Source of the DNA: Nematostella vectensis
Lineage: Eukaryota; Cnidaria; Anthozoa; Actiniaria; Edwardsiidae
Assembly: GCF_932526225.1 (NCBI RefSeq)
Contig: NC_064036.1
Span: forward strand, 930,001-994,000
Direction of reading: 5' to 3'
Length of the DNA stretch: 64,000 nt
Position 1 is the first letter of the stretch. Each line of letters opens with the position of its first letter. The notes beneath the pieces are model-generated. The model saw only the letters and a list, made by a program, of their open reading frames with translations. It had not been told where the DNA came from and made no database searches. Shown here in pieces: positions 11,482 through 23,330 of this stretch. Both the position numbers and the translations under genes were made by a program.

Positions 11482-14013
11482 TCTTTACGCCCTTAGATCG
11501 TACAAATTATCTTTTTTTATGGGTTTTCTTCCGTTTTGAGTCGCTTTAGAAGGAGTCATTTCCATTGTTGTTTTGAGTTCCGCGCTTAACCTCCAGTCCC
11601 CGGGTCTTTTGTGTCGAGGAGAACACAGGTAACCCATGCGAATAAGAGGCCACCAAACCAAGAGAGCATAAGAACTTTTTTATATTATGCTCTCTTGGCC
11701 AAACTTATTTTTTATTTTATTCAAAATAATTGTGCGTCGATAAAATTATTCCAAAAGATCCGTTTCAAACCCATGAAACAGCTTTGAATTTTCTATGTGT
11801 TTTTCGCAAAAAGAAATGTATGGGAAATTTAATTTGATGAAAAATTTTTTTCTGAAAAATAACAGCAGTACAGAACTTGTAATACTGTGTATGATTGCCC
11901 TGCCGTGAGCGACATGCTGCATGTAGATCTATGAAGACATTACATTTTGTGGTATTGCACTAAAAGCTTTTTGTAAAACACGTATCGTGTTCTCACTCTA
12001 TGTACCGATTATCACGATTACAATGGTAGCAATGCATTTAAGACCAAGCTTTTGTGTAATTATATAGCACTCGCCCAAAACACTTGATTCACAACTGGCA
12101 ATTTCACAATCTGTATGTTTCCCAGCACGATTAGAGGGTGCACTATCCTTCTCTGCTGCGGTTGCTTAAATAATTCCTTCTTTACCGTTTTTTTTTTTTT
12201 TTTTTTTTTTTTTGGCGATTTATTTTATTCATCTCTACTATTATCCCCCTGCTCTTTTTCATTTTGTTTTTACTCGCCCCTTTTTTCGCGCGATCAAACT
12301 TTCTCTGAAACTCAAGGGAATGCTTGCTACACAGACGGCTAGGAAAATCTTCTCTCCTGAGAAAAAAGCGCACCCTTCCCTTCATCAGAGCCGTAGCCTC
12401 CACGTAAGATTGGGGAGGGGGGGGAGGGCATAAAACAGAAACAGTCAGAAAATATTGGGGAGCACAGCCACGCCCCTACTGGTCATTTCCTTATAATTTA
12501 AAACAATATTGGGGGGGGGGGGGCACATGCCCCCTGCCCCACTCCCTGCCACGGCCCTGATTCTACAAGTATTTCATACCAAAACTAGTCAACCGATAAG
12601 TTTGTTTAATATACGTTTGATAAAATGCTCAGTTCAATAAATTTAAAAAAAAAATTCTTTCCATAAGGAACTATATCACGATCAACATAATTTACAAAAA
12701 CAAGTTGACCTAAAGATTGAGAAATACAAAGCGGGTTTAAGGGGATAGCTATGTTTTACGTGGCACATTGCAGACCGTGATAAAGTCCCTTCATTCGCCA
12801 GAACAAGAAAACAGTCCACACTTTTACTTATCTTATGCAGCAGCGAGCGCGAAAAAGTTAAACTTTGAGTCCAAGCCAAAAAATTGAATAACATATGATC
12901 CATATAGAATAGTGTTCATAGCCAACGTCCTCTTTTCATACAAAAATGTGTCTATGCGGTTTAGACACACAAGGTTCCCTGTAACAAATATCCGTTGATA
13001 AGCTACACATATAATAATAAAAATGTTTCAATTGCTTTTTTCTTAACTTTAGATATTGTTTTACTCTCTAATACGTCAAGTATAACATACACAAACCAAA
13101 GGTAGTTCCTCCACTTTCTCGTGAAGTTCAAGATGAATTGAATTTGCTCACCCTACCAGCCCAATCAGCTGTTCACCAATTTGCTTAAAACCCCGAATCT
13201 TCGTGATGAAATAGCTATCAACTCAGCAATTTTCCAGTGTGGGTGGGTTGAGAAGCACCCAGGGCGCCAGGGGCTGAGGAGCCCAGGATGCTATCTTGAA
13301 AGGAAGGCTATAAAGCTTGCTATCCGAAAGCTATTGCATTGCAATTTGGGAAGAGACTCAGACAACATTCGACCGACGGCGTGTTCAAAGAAAACTGTCG
13401 GCGGGATCCAGCAGTAATTTGTTAATCTTAAAAAGGTTAAGAGCCAAAGGCCAGTGACAACTAAAAAATGCTGAAAATTATATTAATTCTACCTGTCTAT
13501 ACATAAAAACCTATCCTTTTTCCTATTCAAATGCCCATTTAAAAAAAGAACTGAATTTAATCAGTCCAGTTGGTTAAAAAATAACGCGATTTTCACCTCG
13601 GCAGAAGAGGGTGATCCGTTTCGCTTCCCTTCTATCCACATACATAGAAAAAACTTTGCAATTCTTGTCACTTGTGCCGTGCAGATCACAAACATGTTAA
13701 CTTCAGCTAACCTAACAATTTTTAGACGCCGTAATTTTCATGTACCATTCCAAATGCAGATGCAACCGTGACTGATTTCGATTATTTCATCTTCATTTTT
13801 ACGCAGAGCGGCATCTACTCCCATGGTAGTCACGCCACAATCACAGAGAGGAGAATTGTCACTGTGCAAGCTTTAAAGCCTTCCAAGTCAATGTGGGAAC
13901 GACTGAATGTACCATACCGAACTACATCTGGCATATTTACAGTAAAAGTCCAATAATTTATGTCAATCGCGTAGGCAAAAGCCTCCTGTTAAGTCCTCTG
14001 GGTTGCCGGAGCC
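11482..14013. other. Intergenic, GEN1 to 140-aa gene
   Basis: Upstream side of GEN1 and 3' flank of the 140-aa gene. It contains a poly-T tract near 12190-12212, one MITE copy (12386-12559) and otherwise unremarkable A/T-rich sequence. Short open frames at 12115-12433, 12682-12903 and 13181-13417 show no protein-like content. Confidence 0.6.
12386..12559 (-). mobile_element. CAGGGCC-type MITE, copy 2
   Basis: Inverted relative to copy 1. Ends CAGAGCCGTAG and its complement in ACGGCCCTG are visible, and the interior shares the segment GAGCACAGCCACGCCC with the reverse complement of copies 1 and 3. Confidence 0.75.
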
Positions 14014-17000
14014 TTAGAACAGGTGCATGCCCATAGCCGTCACGACATCGAAGTGGGGTTCGCGTAACTCCGCATTCTTCTCAAGAGCTTTCTCGACGTC
14101 TGAGGTGATGACCTCGATCTTTGCGTTCGACTTGAGCGTGATGGCGATGACATGGGGGTAGCTGTTGGACATACACAGCGTGGTTAACACAAGGCTAACT
14201 AGAATCGGCTAGTTTTAGACATATCGGGACACATCTAGACATACAGCTGATTAAAGTTAACAAGCATTAGATGAATCCCAATGGTTAACACGCAGCTAGC
14301 TAGAGCTGGAAGGTTCGAGACATAGTGAGCACACAGCTAGCTAGAGTTGGCAAGTCATATTAGATAGACCACAACATGGTAAACACAAAGCTGGCTAGAG
14401 TTGGCAAGGCATATTAGATAGACCACAACATGGTAAACACAAAGCTGGCTAGAGTTGGCAAGGCATATTAGATAGTCCACAACATGGTAAACACACAGCT
14501 AGCTAGAGTTGGCAAGTAATATTAGATAGACCACAACATGGTAAACACACAGCTAGCTAGAGTTGGCTAGTCATATTAGATAGACCACAACATGGTAAAC
14601 ACACACCTAGCTAGAGTGTAAATATACTAGGTATGTACAAAAGCTAGAGTGAAAATATACTAGGTAAGTACAAAAAGCTAGCTAGAGTTGGCAAGTCATA
14701 TTAGATAGACCACAACATGGTAAACAAAAAGTTAGCATACACATTATACTAGGTAAGTACACAAAGCTGGCTAGAGTTGGCAAGTCATATTAGATAGACC
14801 ACAACATGTTAAACAAAAAGCTAGCTAGAGTTGACAAGCCATACAAAATATACTAGGTAAGTACAGAAAGCTAGCTAGAGTTGGCAAGTGCTAGGCATAA
14901 AAATAAGAGGTTAGTAAGGAAACAAAAAGACAATGGAAGCTATTGGACACAACATATAAGAGCAGGTATACGACGATGAATGCACATTACTTTCTACAAC
15001 TGGCATATCCTTGGGGCTGAAGTTAACACTTTGACCAATGACTGGCATTTTCAAAAAAACGCATATCCGATTTACCCAAGGTCTCTTTGTAAAGATAAAA
15101 TCTAGCTAATGGAAAAATATTAGAGTTGACTTGGAGCTTGTCTAAATCTTCCCTAATGAGTCTGATTTACACCAGAGTTTGGAACTGCTCTTAGTTTCCA
15201 TAAATGGGTAATTAATCCGTCTGTTTAACGGCACTCACTTTTGTTAATGGAATCTTTTAACCTAAATGGTGCCCCAAGCATAAATGAAGCAATGAATGAG
15301 GGATGTAACCCTAGAAGATGTTTACCAAGGCCAGCTGCGTAAAAAGGTATTCTAGATCACTGAATATTTAATCGGTTCTTTTATCTAAGGGATGGACGAT
15401 GGATTAACGTTGTCTTGTAAGCAAAAAAAAAAAAAAAAAAACTGGCAGAGTAGATTGATGCAGTGATAAACATGAATCTTCCGGTATCACTCATTCCATA
15501 CAAACATAGGGCAAGAAACAAACTTTTTCTACCAACAACAACAACAACTTCTTTATCTCTTTATTACATACGGAGAGGTTCAACTAGGGGTTCAATCTAA
15601 GATTCGTATCCACTGATAACTCCTAACTGATCTTTCAGGGACCGACCAGGTATTTAGTCATAGTAGCGTTTTCTAAATCACTCAAGGGCAAACCTTCGTA
15701 GTTCGTGAGATGACGTGTCTATACAAGAAATACACACATAACACTGGAGATATCAATCTCGTATATTAAGACAAACTACTTATCAATTGGTACTTAGTCA
15801 CGAAGTCAAAGGTGGGGGATAAGGAGCCCACAATAAACCACGGATGTAAATTACAACGCCCGTGCGTGAAAATCTGTTAGATTTATTTCACTTCTAGGAC
15901 GTGGACAAGTTTTTGCTCAGTGATCTATAATTCGCATTGTAAAACTATATTATTAACAAAATTGTGAAGGAAAAATTAAGGCTTGAAAGCGATTTTTCAA
16001 AACGTCTGGCGTGTAAATGTACTTTGAAGTAACGTCACCGTTGTGTCGCCGTTCTATAATTGCATTACTCCCCTTACTGTTTTATAACCTGCAAATAGGG
16101 TTTGCTTATACGCCCCTCTCCTGCAAATCCCGGCTAAAGCACTGGCTGCGCCGTCCATCACTCTCACCTCATAAGTCTTGTCGCCGTCTCGATGCTAAGT
16201 TTCTTCGTGCCGTTGCAGTATTTGTTATAGAACGGTTTGTGTTCTTCCGGGATATCTGTTGACGGTTTAGCAGCTTTTTTAGCTATGCTTGTCAGCCAGT
16301 AGTTGTTCAGAGCCGACAACGCGTCTGCCTCGGCTTGATCGACTTCATCTGGGAAAATAACTGGACATTAGCTCTCTGAATAACAAATGGACATCAACAG
16401 GCACTACGCAAAATATACGGGTATCAACAGGCATTTTGCGACTTTTATCAACGAACACTGATAACCAGAATAAAGTCACTGGAAGCGAAGCATTGCTGGA
16501 ATGACTGCTCGTGAAACGAAGACCCCGTACATGATGATACATTGCAAAGCCAGAGAGCTACAATAACACGAAAAAACAACATCAAGCAGACGTCTTACCA
16601 TAAAGCTGAAGTGCATGGTGTAAAGCAGAGCAGGTAACCATACTCCCTATACCATCTAGCATTATCGGAAAACTTGTGCCCAACTGCTTTACATACATTA
16701 TCGACGATTTGTGCTCAGGCATTTTTATCAGGTCTTACCTCCAAGAAAGTCGAAGCGAAACTGCCCCTTTGTAGCTGAAAGAACAGTTAAAAGACATTTA
16801 GGGTTTACAAACAGATTAACTTGTTTTCCTGTATCCTATTGCTTGTAAGTGTTGTATGCAGATTTTCCTGATTACCCTGAAAGAAATTACCCTACTTAAT
16901 TAGGAGTCACCGGAGGGGAATGTTAGAAGACTTTTTATTCCACACAATACGGGACTTGAGCTAAGAGATCACGTGACCTTTTTGGGTGGCAAATTCAAAA

Positions 17001-17769
17001 CAATATTATTAAACAAAAAATCAGAAATGACTGTGCCCGTTACACCAGAAAACGACGAAGAAATAAAATCCTTAAATGAAACTAAACCCTTTCTGAAAAA
17101 AAAAAAGAATTCTGGTTTATTTACGTAAGCGCTGAACAAGTTGCTGTTTTTTGCTGTTATTTTTCCGCTAAAAGGCTGAGCGCGCGATAGTTTGCCAGCC
17201 AGACAGTCATGTGATCTCTTAGCGTAAGTCCCTTGCTCGAGCTCACAAGCCGTTTGCTTTTGCGCACCCAGATTAGCGCCCTACAGAGTTGTTGCTTTGT
17301 GTTTTGCTGTTTGTTATTGATTTTGTCTTTTTTTAGGATGCCACGGTTTGCTTTTCTCCGCATCCAATGAAATTTCACATATTTCCGTCAAGCCTAGGGT
17401 CGGACTTCAGAATAGAAATAAAGAAATAAATAAATAAAAACAATTAAAAACTCAATACAAAACCAATGAAAAGCAGAGTTTCTGATCATTAAAAAAGTAT
17501 TTGTGTTTGTGTGTGCTACGGGGGCGTGTGGGGGCTACGACCATCCCAACACAAGGACTCAACTAACTTTTCCTTCCTAGAGGTGGGGTTAAGTGTAGTT
17601 TCTCGCTACTTCCCAATTGCTAAAGCATTTTCAGTATCATCACTGTCTCCAGGTGAAAATACAGGGATGCGGAATACAGCCCTAGCAGAATATTTATAAT
17701 CATATTAATACCTTTATGTCCAACTGAAATGTTCATTTTTTCGTCAATAGATTTCCACTGGTTTTCCAT
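14014..17769 (-). CDS. Unrecognised 140-aa protein, four exons
   Basis: Exons 17712-17769, 16739-16774, 16168-16348 and 14014-14161 join with GT/AG sites and phases 1, 1 and 2 to give one open frame with stop TAA at 14014-14016. The protein starts MENQWKSIDEKMNISVGHK and continues TKGQFRFDFLGDEVDQAEAD. The middle contains LNNYWLTSIAKKAA, and the end reads YPHVIAITLKSNAKIEVITS and then FDVVTAMGMHLF. It is soluble-looking, with no signal peptide or membrane segment, and mixed alpha/beta in appearance. I do not recognise the family. Support is structural: three splice junctions all preserve the frame, which is unlikely by chance. The first exon is the least certain, as it depends on an acceptor-like site just upstream of its Met. 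Intron 3 contains a 54-bp minisatellite that starts beside the last exon's acceptor. Confidence 0.6.
14166..14930 (+). repeat. 54-bp minisatellite, degenerate
   Basis: Repeated core GTTGGCAAGTCATATTAGAT followed by AGACCACAACATGGTAAACA and CACAGCTAGCTAGA. The first units are diverged and begin a few bases from the acceptor of the exon ending at 14161; later units are shortened or interrupted. Confidence 0.85.
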
Positions 17770-19324
17770 ATTTTCTACGGATAAAAAATAAAGGTTATAA
17801 TACAGGAAAGACGGTAAAGCAAAAAATCTGTTTGGGTTAGCGGGGGACAATAAAAATCACAAAGAAAGTATTGTTATACGTTTGTCATGGAACTCACCAA
17901 AGAAAAGTGAGTGAAAAAAAGAAAGTGAAACGTGCCGATAAACAAAACAGGATTATACGAAGTAATTTGAGTAGTTAATAAAAAAGAAAACACTGAGAAA
18001 ATCGAAATCAGGTCAATTCGAGTTGTACCGTGTTTTGAGTTTTTGCAAGCACTTCCAATAGTAAAAACAGTAAAATTATGTATTCAGAGCTCATGTAAAA
18101 TAAAGATGCTTCCAAAACACTAAAACTTCAAAGAATTAAAAAATCAACTGATAAACTCCTTACCCATGTCCAAATCATAAGAGAACATAAGAATAAAAAA
18201 ATACGACTAAAAAAGTACGATTTTTGAAAACGAACGAGTGAATAAAAACATGTTTACACTCAGTACGGTAACATACAGTTACACTCATGATACAGTTTAC
18301 ACTCATTTAATATTGAGATACTGAGATATTAATTTTCTACAAACCAGAACCTGCAGGAACGTAGCAACGCATAACTCGAAAAATATTGATGCAAAGATTG
18401 CCCTTCCTCAAACACACACGACTGAATGCTTTGACGAAGGGCAGACGTTCACAAGCAAAGCAAATGCACATTTTCTTTTTCATTTCATGCTGAATTGCTC
18501 TTATAGAAAAAAAGGCGGCTTCTTTTAACTTTACCTGAAACGGCAGACTTTAAATTATAAGGAAACATTGAAGATGACTGGGCTTCTCATTCCTGGCAAA
18601 CTGTAGACCAAACTTTAAAATTGCCACAATATACGCTAAGATTGTTTTTGTTCTTCATTGATAATGTTGTTTTTATGTCTACTAAAACTAGACAATATCC
18701 TCTCAGTAAACAATGAGTCACTAGACAATATATTATGAAGCAGCAAAAATCTTGAGTTTTTCTAAAGCCAATTTCAGTAGAGTCGCCGCTTAAGGCTCAC
18801 AGGTGTGACTTGCTAGTGAAAGGTTGACTGATGGCTGGCTTTATCGAGTTTTGTATCATACGTACCTTGTGCTTCTCTTTAGAAAATAAGAGATGTCTGT
18901 GAAGGAGGCTAACCATAAGAAACTTAAAGGTTCTTTCAAGTTAGAGTAAACGTGTTCTTAATAAAAGGTTTTAAGTGACAAACTAGGCTAACTCTTAGAC
19001 TATGCTCTCAATTTTTACATTGATAAGATTTTTTTTTAAACAAAAAGTCATTCATAGTTTACTTTGATTATCACCAATATACCTGTTAAATATACAGAAG
19101 TTATCTGATATAAAATATTCTAATCATGCTTGAAGGAGATAAAGTATTGGGCAATGCTTATCACGAAGAGGCGAAGATGGCTATTTCCTTAACTATTTCC
19201 TTTAACTATTTAAAAATACTTCAAGTTATACTGAGGAAGTTTTGGGCAATTACTTGACTCTATTCTTTTTGCTCCCTGGTAAGGTTGGTTTTCAACTCTT
19301 ACATTATATATTATTTTGTTTTTT
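17770..19324. other. Intergenic, upstream of 140-aa gene
   Basis: A/T-rich sequence with no supported exon, RNA gene or repeat above simple A/T runs. Confidence 0.5.
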
Positions 19325-19494
19325 TAAAGGCCTGTCTACACTACTGTAGCAACTATTGTCGCGCGGCACCAGCTGCAGTTTTTGCGGCGATTTTTATCGC
19401 ACCCAAATCGCGCGTGTATACAGGCTGCAAATTAGCGGCGATTTGGACGGCGATTTTTCTGGAGCTCCATGCAAGTTAAGGGCCTTCGTGTATC

Positions 19495-19584
19495 ATGGCG
19501 GATGAATTCGATGCTTCTGTTGTAGGCGCAATTTTGTCTTTAGTGGCACAACGGAGAAGGAAAAGAAGAGAAAGGAGAGTGTGA
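19495..19584 (+). pseudogene. Harbinger transposase N-terminal remnant
   Basis: A 29-residue frame starting at the element's left sub-terminal region, truncated by the internal deletion. The basic RRRKRRERR run resembles Harbinger transposase starts. The DDE domain is absent. Confidence 0.6.
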
Positions 19585-19585
19585 G

Positions 19586-19690
19586 TCAAGACTTATTTGT
19601 TGAAGAGGGAGTCGGACAAGGCATATCATCTTCTTCAATTGTCCATACTTTTTTCTTTTGCTTACTTGAGACGGGAGTAGCATCAGCCAT
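19586..19690 (-). pseudogene. Harbinger Myb-like protein N-terminal remnant
   Basis: A 34-residue frame on the minus strand. The KVWTIEED segment resembles the start of the Myb/SANT DNA-binding domain of the Harbinger partner protein; the rest is deleted. Confidence 0.5.
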
Positions 19691-19993
19691 TTTGGATCCG
19701 TCTACGTCACGAGCTTGTACAGTTTTTCCCACAGTGGTAGGGATGGTTAAAATTTGCGTGTTTCCGTCGAAAAATTGCAGTGATTTGCACTAAAGTTTCG
19801 AGCATGCTCGAATTACCTGCGATAAATTTGCAGGCTGTCGCCGTGAAATCGCCGCCAATTTGCATGCTGTTTACACGCGCGATTTAGGTTCGATAAAAAT
19901 CGCCGCAAAAATTGCAGCCCGTGTCGCGCAACAAAAGTTGCTAGGCCTTAAAGTTGCATAAAGGTCAGAGGCAAATCCCCCTAAGTATGAAGT

Positions 19994-20078
19994 AAAAAAA
20001 ACATGCTCTAAGAGGAGTCAACTTTCGATGGGGGAGCCCCCCTCAAAAGTTGACTCCTTTTAGAACATGTTTTTTTAA
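19994..20078. repeat. Foldback palindrome
   Basis: About 30-bp arms reading ACATGCTCTAAGAGGAGTCA and, in complement, TGACTCCTTTTAGAACATGT, flanked by A and T runs. The short centre is itself G/C-palindromic (GGGGGAGCCCCCC). It can form a long hairpin. Confidence 0.8.
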
Positions 20079-20152
20079 CTCTTTTTTTAGGGGTGGGGGG
20101 GGGGGGGGTCGAGAGGTAGATAGAAACCCTTTTACCCTAAAACAGGTCTACA

Positions 20153-23100
20153 TTAGCTATTATGCAATTGCGACAAAAATCTGCTAACAATAGGTCCTTG
20201 TAGTTTAGGGGGTATTATTATTTTTGGGGGTGGTATGGTTCTATCCTTGGAAATGGCTTTGTGTATAGCATATGATTCAGATTGACTTTGAGGTGGTAAG
20301 TTTTTTATCTTTGGTACAGTAGAACCCCCCACTGGGTGATTTTTAACCCATGTCTCACTTGATTCTGTAATCTTGTTGTTGTCTGGCTTTGTGTCCTCCA
20401 GCTTTTCTGGACTGGCTTCTTCTTGTTCTGGTTCACTCTCCTTCTCAGACTCCCTTGTGGTCCCCTCACCAGGGTCTATAATCTCCTTTAAGGTGACAGA
20501 TTCTGAAGCTTCATCATTTTCACTATTGATCTGCAATAAATTGATCATAGTAAAATAAGCATCAGTAAGATGTTGGCTGTTTTAGGATCATATCATAGAA
20601 CATCCCCATCCCCTCCCCTCCCATACCATCCCCTCCCCTTCCCCTCCTCTCTTTTTCTTTCTTACTCTCTCTCAATATTATCAGAAGAAAAAACTTTCAC
20701 AATTCTTCAAAGGTTGCTAAAACTTTTTTAATTAAGAGAACCTATTTTATTTTATTCACAAAATTTTTTTGTCAAAAGGAAGCCCTAAAAGTTCGGTAAC
20801 TATGTAGAAATATGAATGTCATTGAAAATACAAGAACACAAGAAACAGCACGTTTTCACATACAACTTTTCGTATTCAAATGTTATATAATGCAGGAAAT
20901 TAGAAATAATATTATGTAAGTGAATAGGACTCTTTTTATTGGGCAGCATTATCACACTGGGCAATTAATGCGGCAATGACAAAGCCAAATTATATAAAAG
21001 ATTATTATATGATTATCAGTTTTCATTTACCTTGAGTTTGTTTAATTTATTGTCACAGTAGGTATCACTCTCAGAGGTAGGAGGAGAGGTGCGAGGCTTG
21101 ACTTTTTTCTCATTTGGGGGTTTACTGGTGTTTTTCTTGGAAAACTCATCCTCACTGCTACTAATTTCACCATCCTGTGATAGAGTGAGAGCTTATTCAT
21201 CACAAAAACCCACTTATTTAATCCTATTCAAACACTGCCCTTTGAAGTCTGATGAAAATCTATTTTTCATCAGATTTCTCAGATTTTGGCCTTGTCTTCT
21301 TACAGAGCTTTCTGTGTTAATTGCTCTTAACACAAATTTCTTTGCAAAAAAAACCCACAGTAACAAAGCCAGGATCTGCCAAGGAGGAATGCAGCTAAGG
21401 ATGTAATTAAAAAATATGGTTGACGACCCCTTGAAACTGTGCGTGCCTGATAGGGTACTATTTTCAAGGATACAGGTCGAAGGCCCTAGGCTTACTTCAA
21501 AAGTTCTCTAAAACAAAATCTAAGCCAAAATTTGTCAAATTTTTATTTCTAGCACATATTTTAAAATCTTAACCCCCTAGAGTTTTAGGCATATGCAATG
21601 TTTACAAGCTGAGATACTTGAGATGCTGATACTGATAATTTTTTTATTTAAAACCTTATCATTTTTTATTTTCTGAATATTCTGGAGTGACCTAAATTTG
21701 ATAGACTATTATTTTCCCCTGCAATTGTGTGTGACCTGAAGAATTTAAGAATCACTTAAGGTGTCTGCTTAATTAAAGTTAGTTTCATACAGGCTTCCCA
21801 CAGCACTTTGAGACTTTTCAGCTATTACTTACCAGTCGCTTTGGATGCCTCCTCTTGCTTTGATGAAACATCATATGCTTCATGGTGCTATTTTGTCTGT
21901 TAGATTTATACTGCTGGGGTACAAGTTTGAAAACATTACATAACCTGGACAAAGGCTCAATTCTCTTTTTGTTATAAACTAAGATACAAACACAATTATT
22001 AATTGCAAAAACAATAGTAGAAAGTCATCCAGAAGAGCCCCCAAAATGATATCAAAATATATCAAAGCAGTAACATCTTATGCAAGCTAAAACATCCCCT
22101 GACACAATTGCTTCTTATCAACCAACTTTAGAATTTCCCATTCCAATTTCCAAGATATATCTACTTTCTCTACTCAGACAGAGTACTCAAAACAAGCTAA
22201 TTGTTTTGTCTTTTAAATAACCCAACAAGCCACTACTATAAGATCATAATCTATAATCTGCTACCATATGTATCAAATAAACCACAAAAATAAGGAAACA
22301 AGTAGTCCTGCATCTTTTTAATAGCTGCACGCCTTATAATTTACATGCCCTATCAAGAAATATCAGCATATTTTGATAGATCCACCTGACCAAGGATGTT
22401 TTATTTGTCATGTAAGACTATGTTTACATGGTAACAGACAAATTTTTATCTGCTCAATATTTCATACCGTACTTGGTGTTTACATACCCTGGGTACCAGA
22501 GCCACCAGGCATCTCTTGTCCAGTGACGCTCAGCCAAAATGCTGTGACGATTGAAGCGAGGAGGCTCTGGGAGGGCAAGTAGCTTTTTTCAGTTCCAGAA
22601 ATACAGATTTTGTATTCTACAGCTGATTGGTCAACAAGATTGTCACAGTAACGCAAAACCATATTTGGGATTAGCTTGAAAAAACGGTTGTTTTTCCAAG
22701 GTTGAAAGTTCAGCTGTTTGATCGCGTGTAGTTGGTTTGCTTACACACAAGTACACCTGGATTTCAACGCTAGTTTCAAGAACGGTGCTTGATTCCCCTA
22801 TTGTTTTCGGGCTTGGGCTGGAGGGATCTTACAGTTTGTACTGAAGGCAAAGTTGACGATGAAGCTAAGCCCGCCCGCATCGAAGCGCAAAAGGTGACTT
22901 TCCGATGCTTTTCCAACTTACAGTAATGCTCTCGATTGCTTACACTCCCTTGCAGTTGTTGAATTGAACTTTTGCAGTTCTCCATTGATAATTTCGTTAT
23001 CTTCTCTAGCTTTTCAAACTTTCCTAAAGAAGTGTTGTTGCAGATATGACAGAAATTAGTGCCGGAAAATTTCTTCATGGGCCCTTTGGAGATACTTTTA

Positions 23101-23171
23101 ATCACTTGAGTATAAAAATAACAACAAAACTTTGAAAGCTTACAGCTCTGGTGTTGTGTGACTGATGTCAT
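20153..23171 (-). CDS. Unrecognised 313-aa Cys-rich/acidic protein
   Basis: Four exons, 22833-23171, 21833-21913, 21031-21174 and 20153-20530, are joined by GT-AG introns, all phase 0. Residues 1-113 are rich in Cys and His (C10, C16, C17, CHIC at 41-44, C66, HYC at 82-84), a pattern that could bind zinc. A basic segment follows (KHMMFHQSKRRHPKRL) in exon 2, then an acidic Ser/Glu region with SSSEDE, then a long Glu-rich stretch. The C-terminus is hydrophobic and proline-rich (IPPPKIIIPPKL) before VSRFLSQLHNS. The combination suggests a nuclear protein with protein-binding tails, but I do not recognise the family. The start Met is the first in its frame; an upstream exon cannot be excluded. 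Confidence 0.6.
22486..22599 (+). repeat. Dispersed repeat, copy A
   Basis: Contains CAGTGACGCTCAGCCAAAAT and GCGAGGAGGCTCTGGGAGGG. A diverged copy lies in opposite orientation at 23208-23330, so the pair flanks the first exon of the 313-aa gene as an inverted repeat. Confidence 0.65.
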
Positions 23172-23207
23172 ACCTGCAAAACCGGTTTAGGCATGTGATT
23201 AGAGACT

Positions 23208-23330
23208 GGAATTGAAAAAGCTGCTGGCCTGCCCACAGCCTCCTTGCTTCACTCGTCACGGCATTTTGGCTGAGTGTCACTGGGCGACAGAAATCTGGAG
23301 ACTCTGTGCCGGTGGAACCAGAAAAATTTC
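23208..23330 (-). repeat. Dispersed repeat, copy B (inverted)
   Basis: The reverse complement aligns with 22486-22599 through the CACTCAGCCAAAATG and GAGGCTGTGGGCAGG segments, with several substitutions. Confidence 0.65.

Larger units (their letters stand above)
19325..19952 (+). mobile_element. PIF/Harbinger deletion derivative
   Basis: The ends are inverted: TTAAAGGCCT at the left and AGGCCTTAA at the right, with further similar sub-terminal GCGGCGATTT blocks in opposite orientation. The left half has a plus-strand start (19495) for a 29-residue product beginning MADEFDASVVGAILSLVAQ and ending in an Arg/Lys cluster, as in Harbinger transposase N-termini. The right half has a minus-strand start (19690) for 34 residues beginning MADATPVSSKQKKKVWTIEE, as in the Myb/SANT partner protein. 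The two truncated frames stop within a base or two of each other. This fits an autonomous two-gene element whose middle was deleted. Non-autonomous now. Confidence 0.75.
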
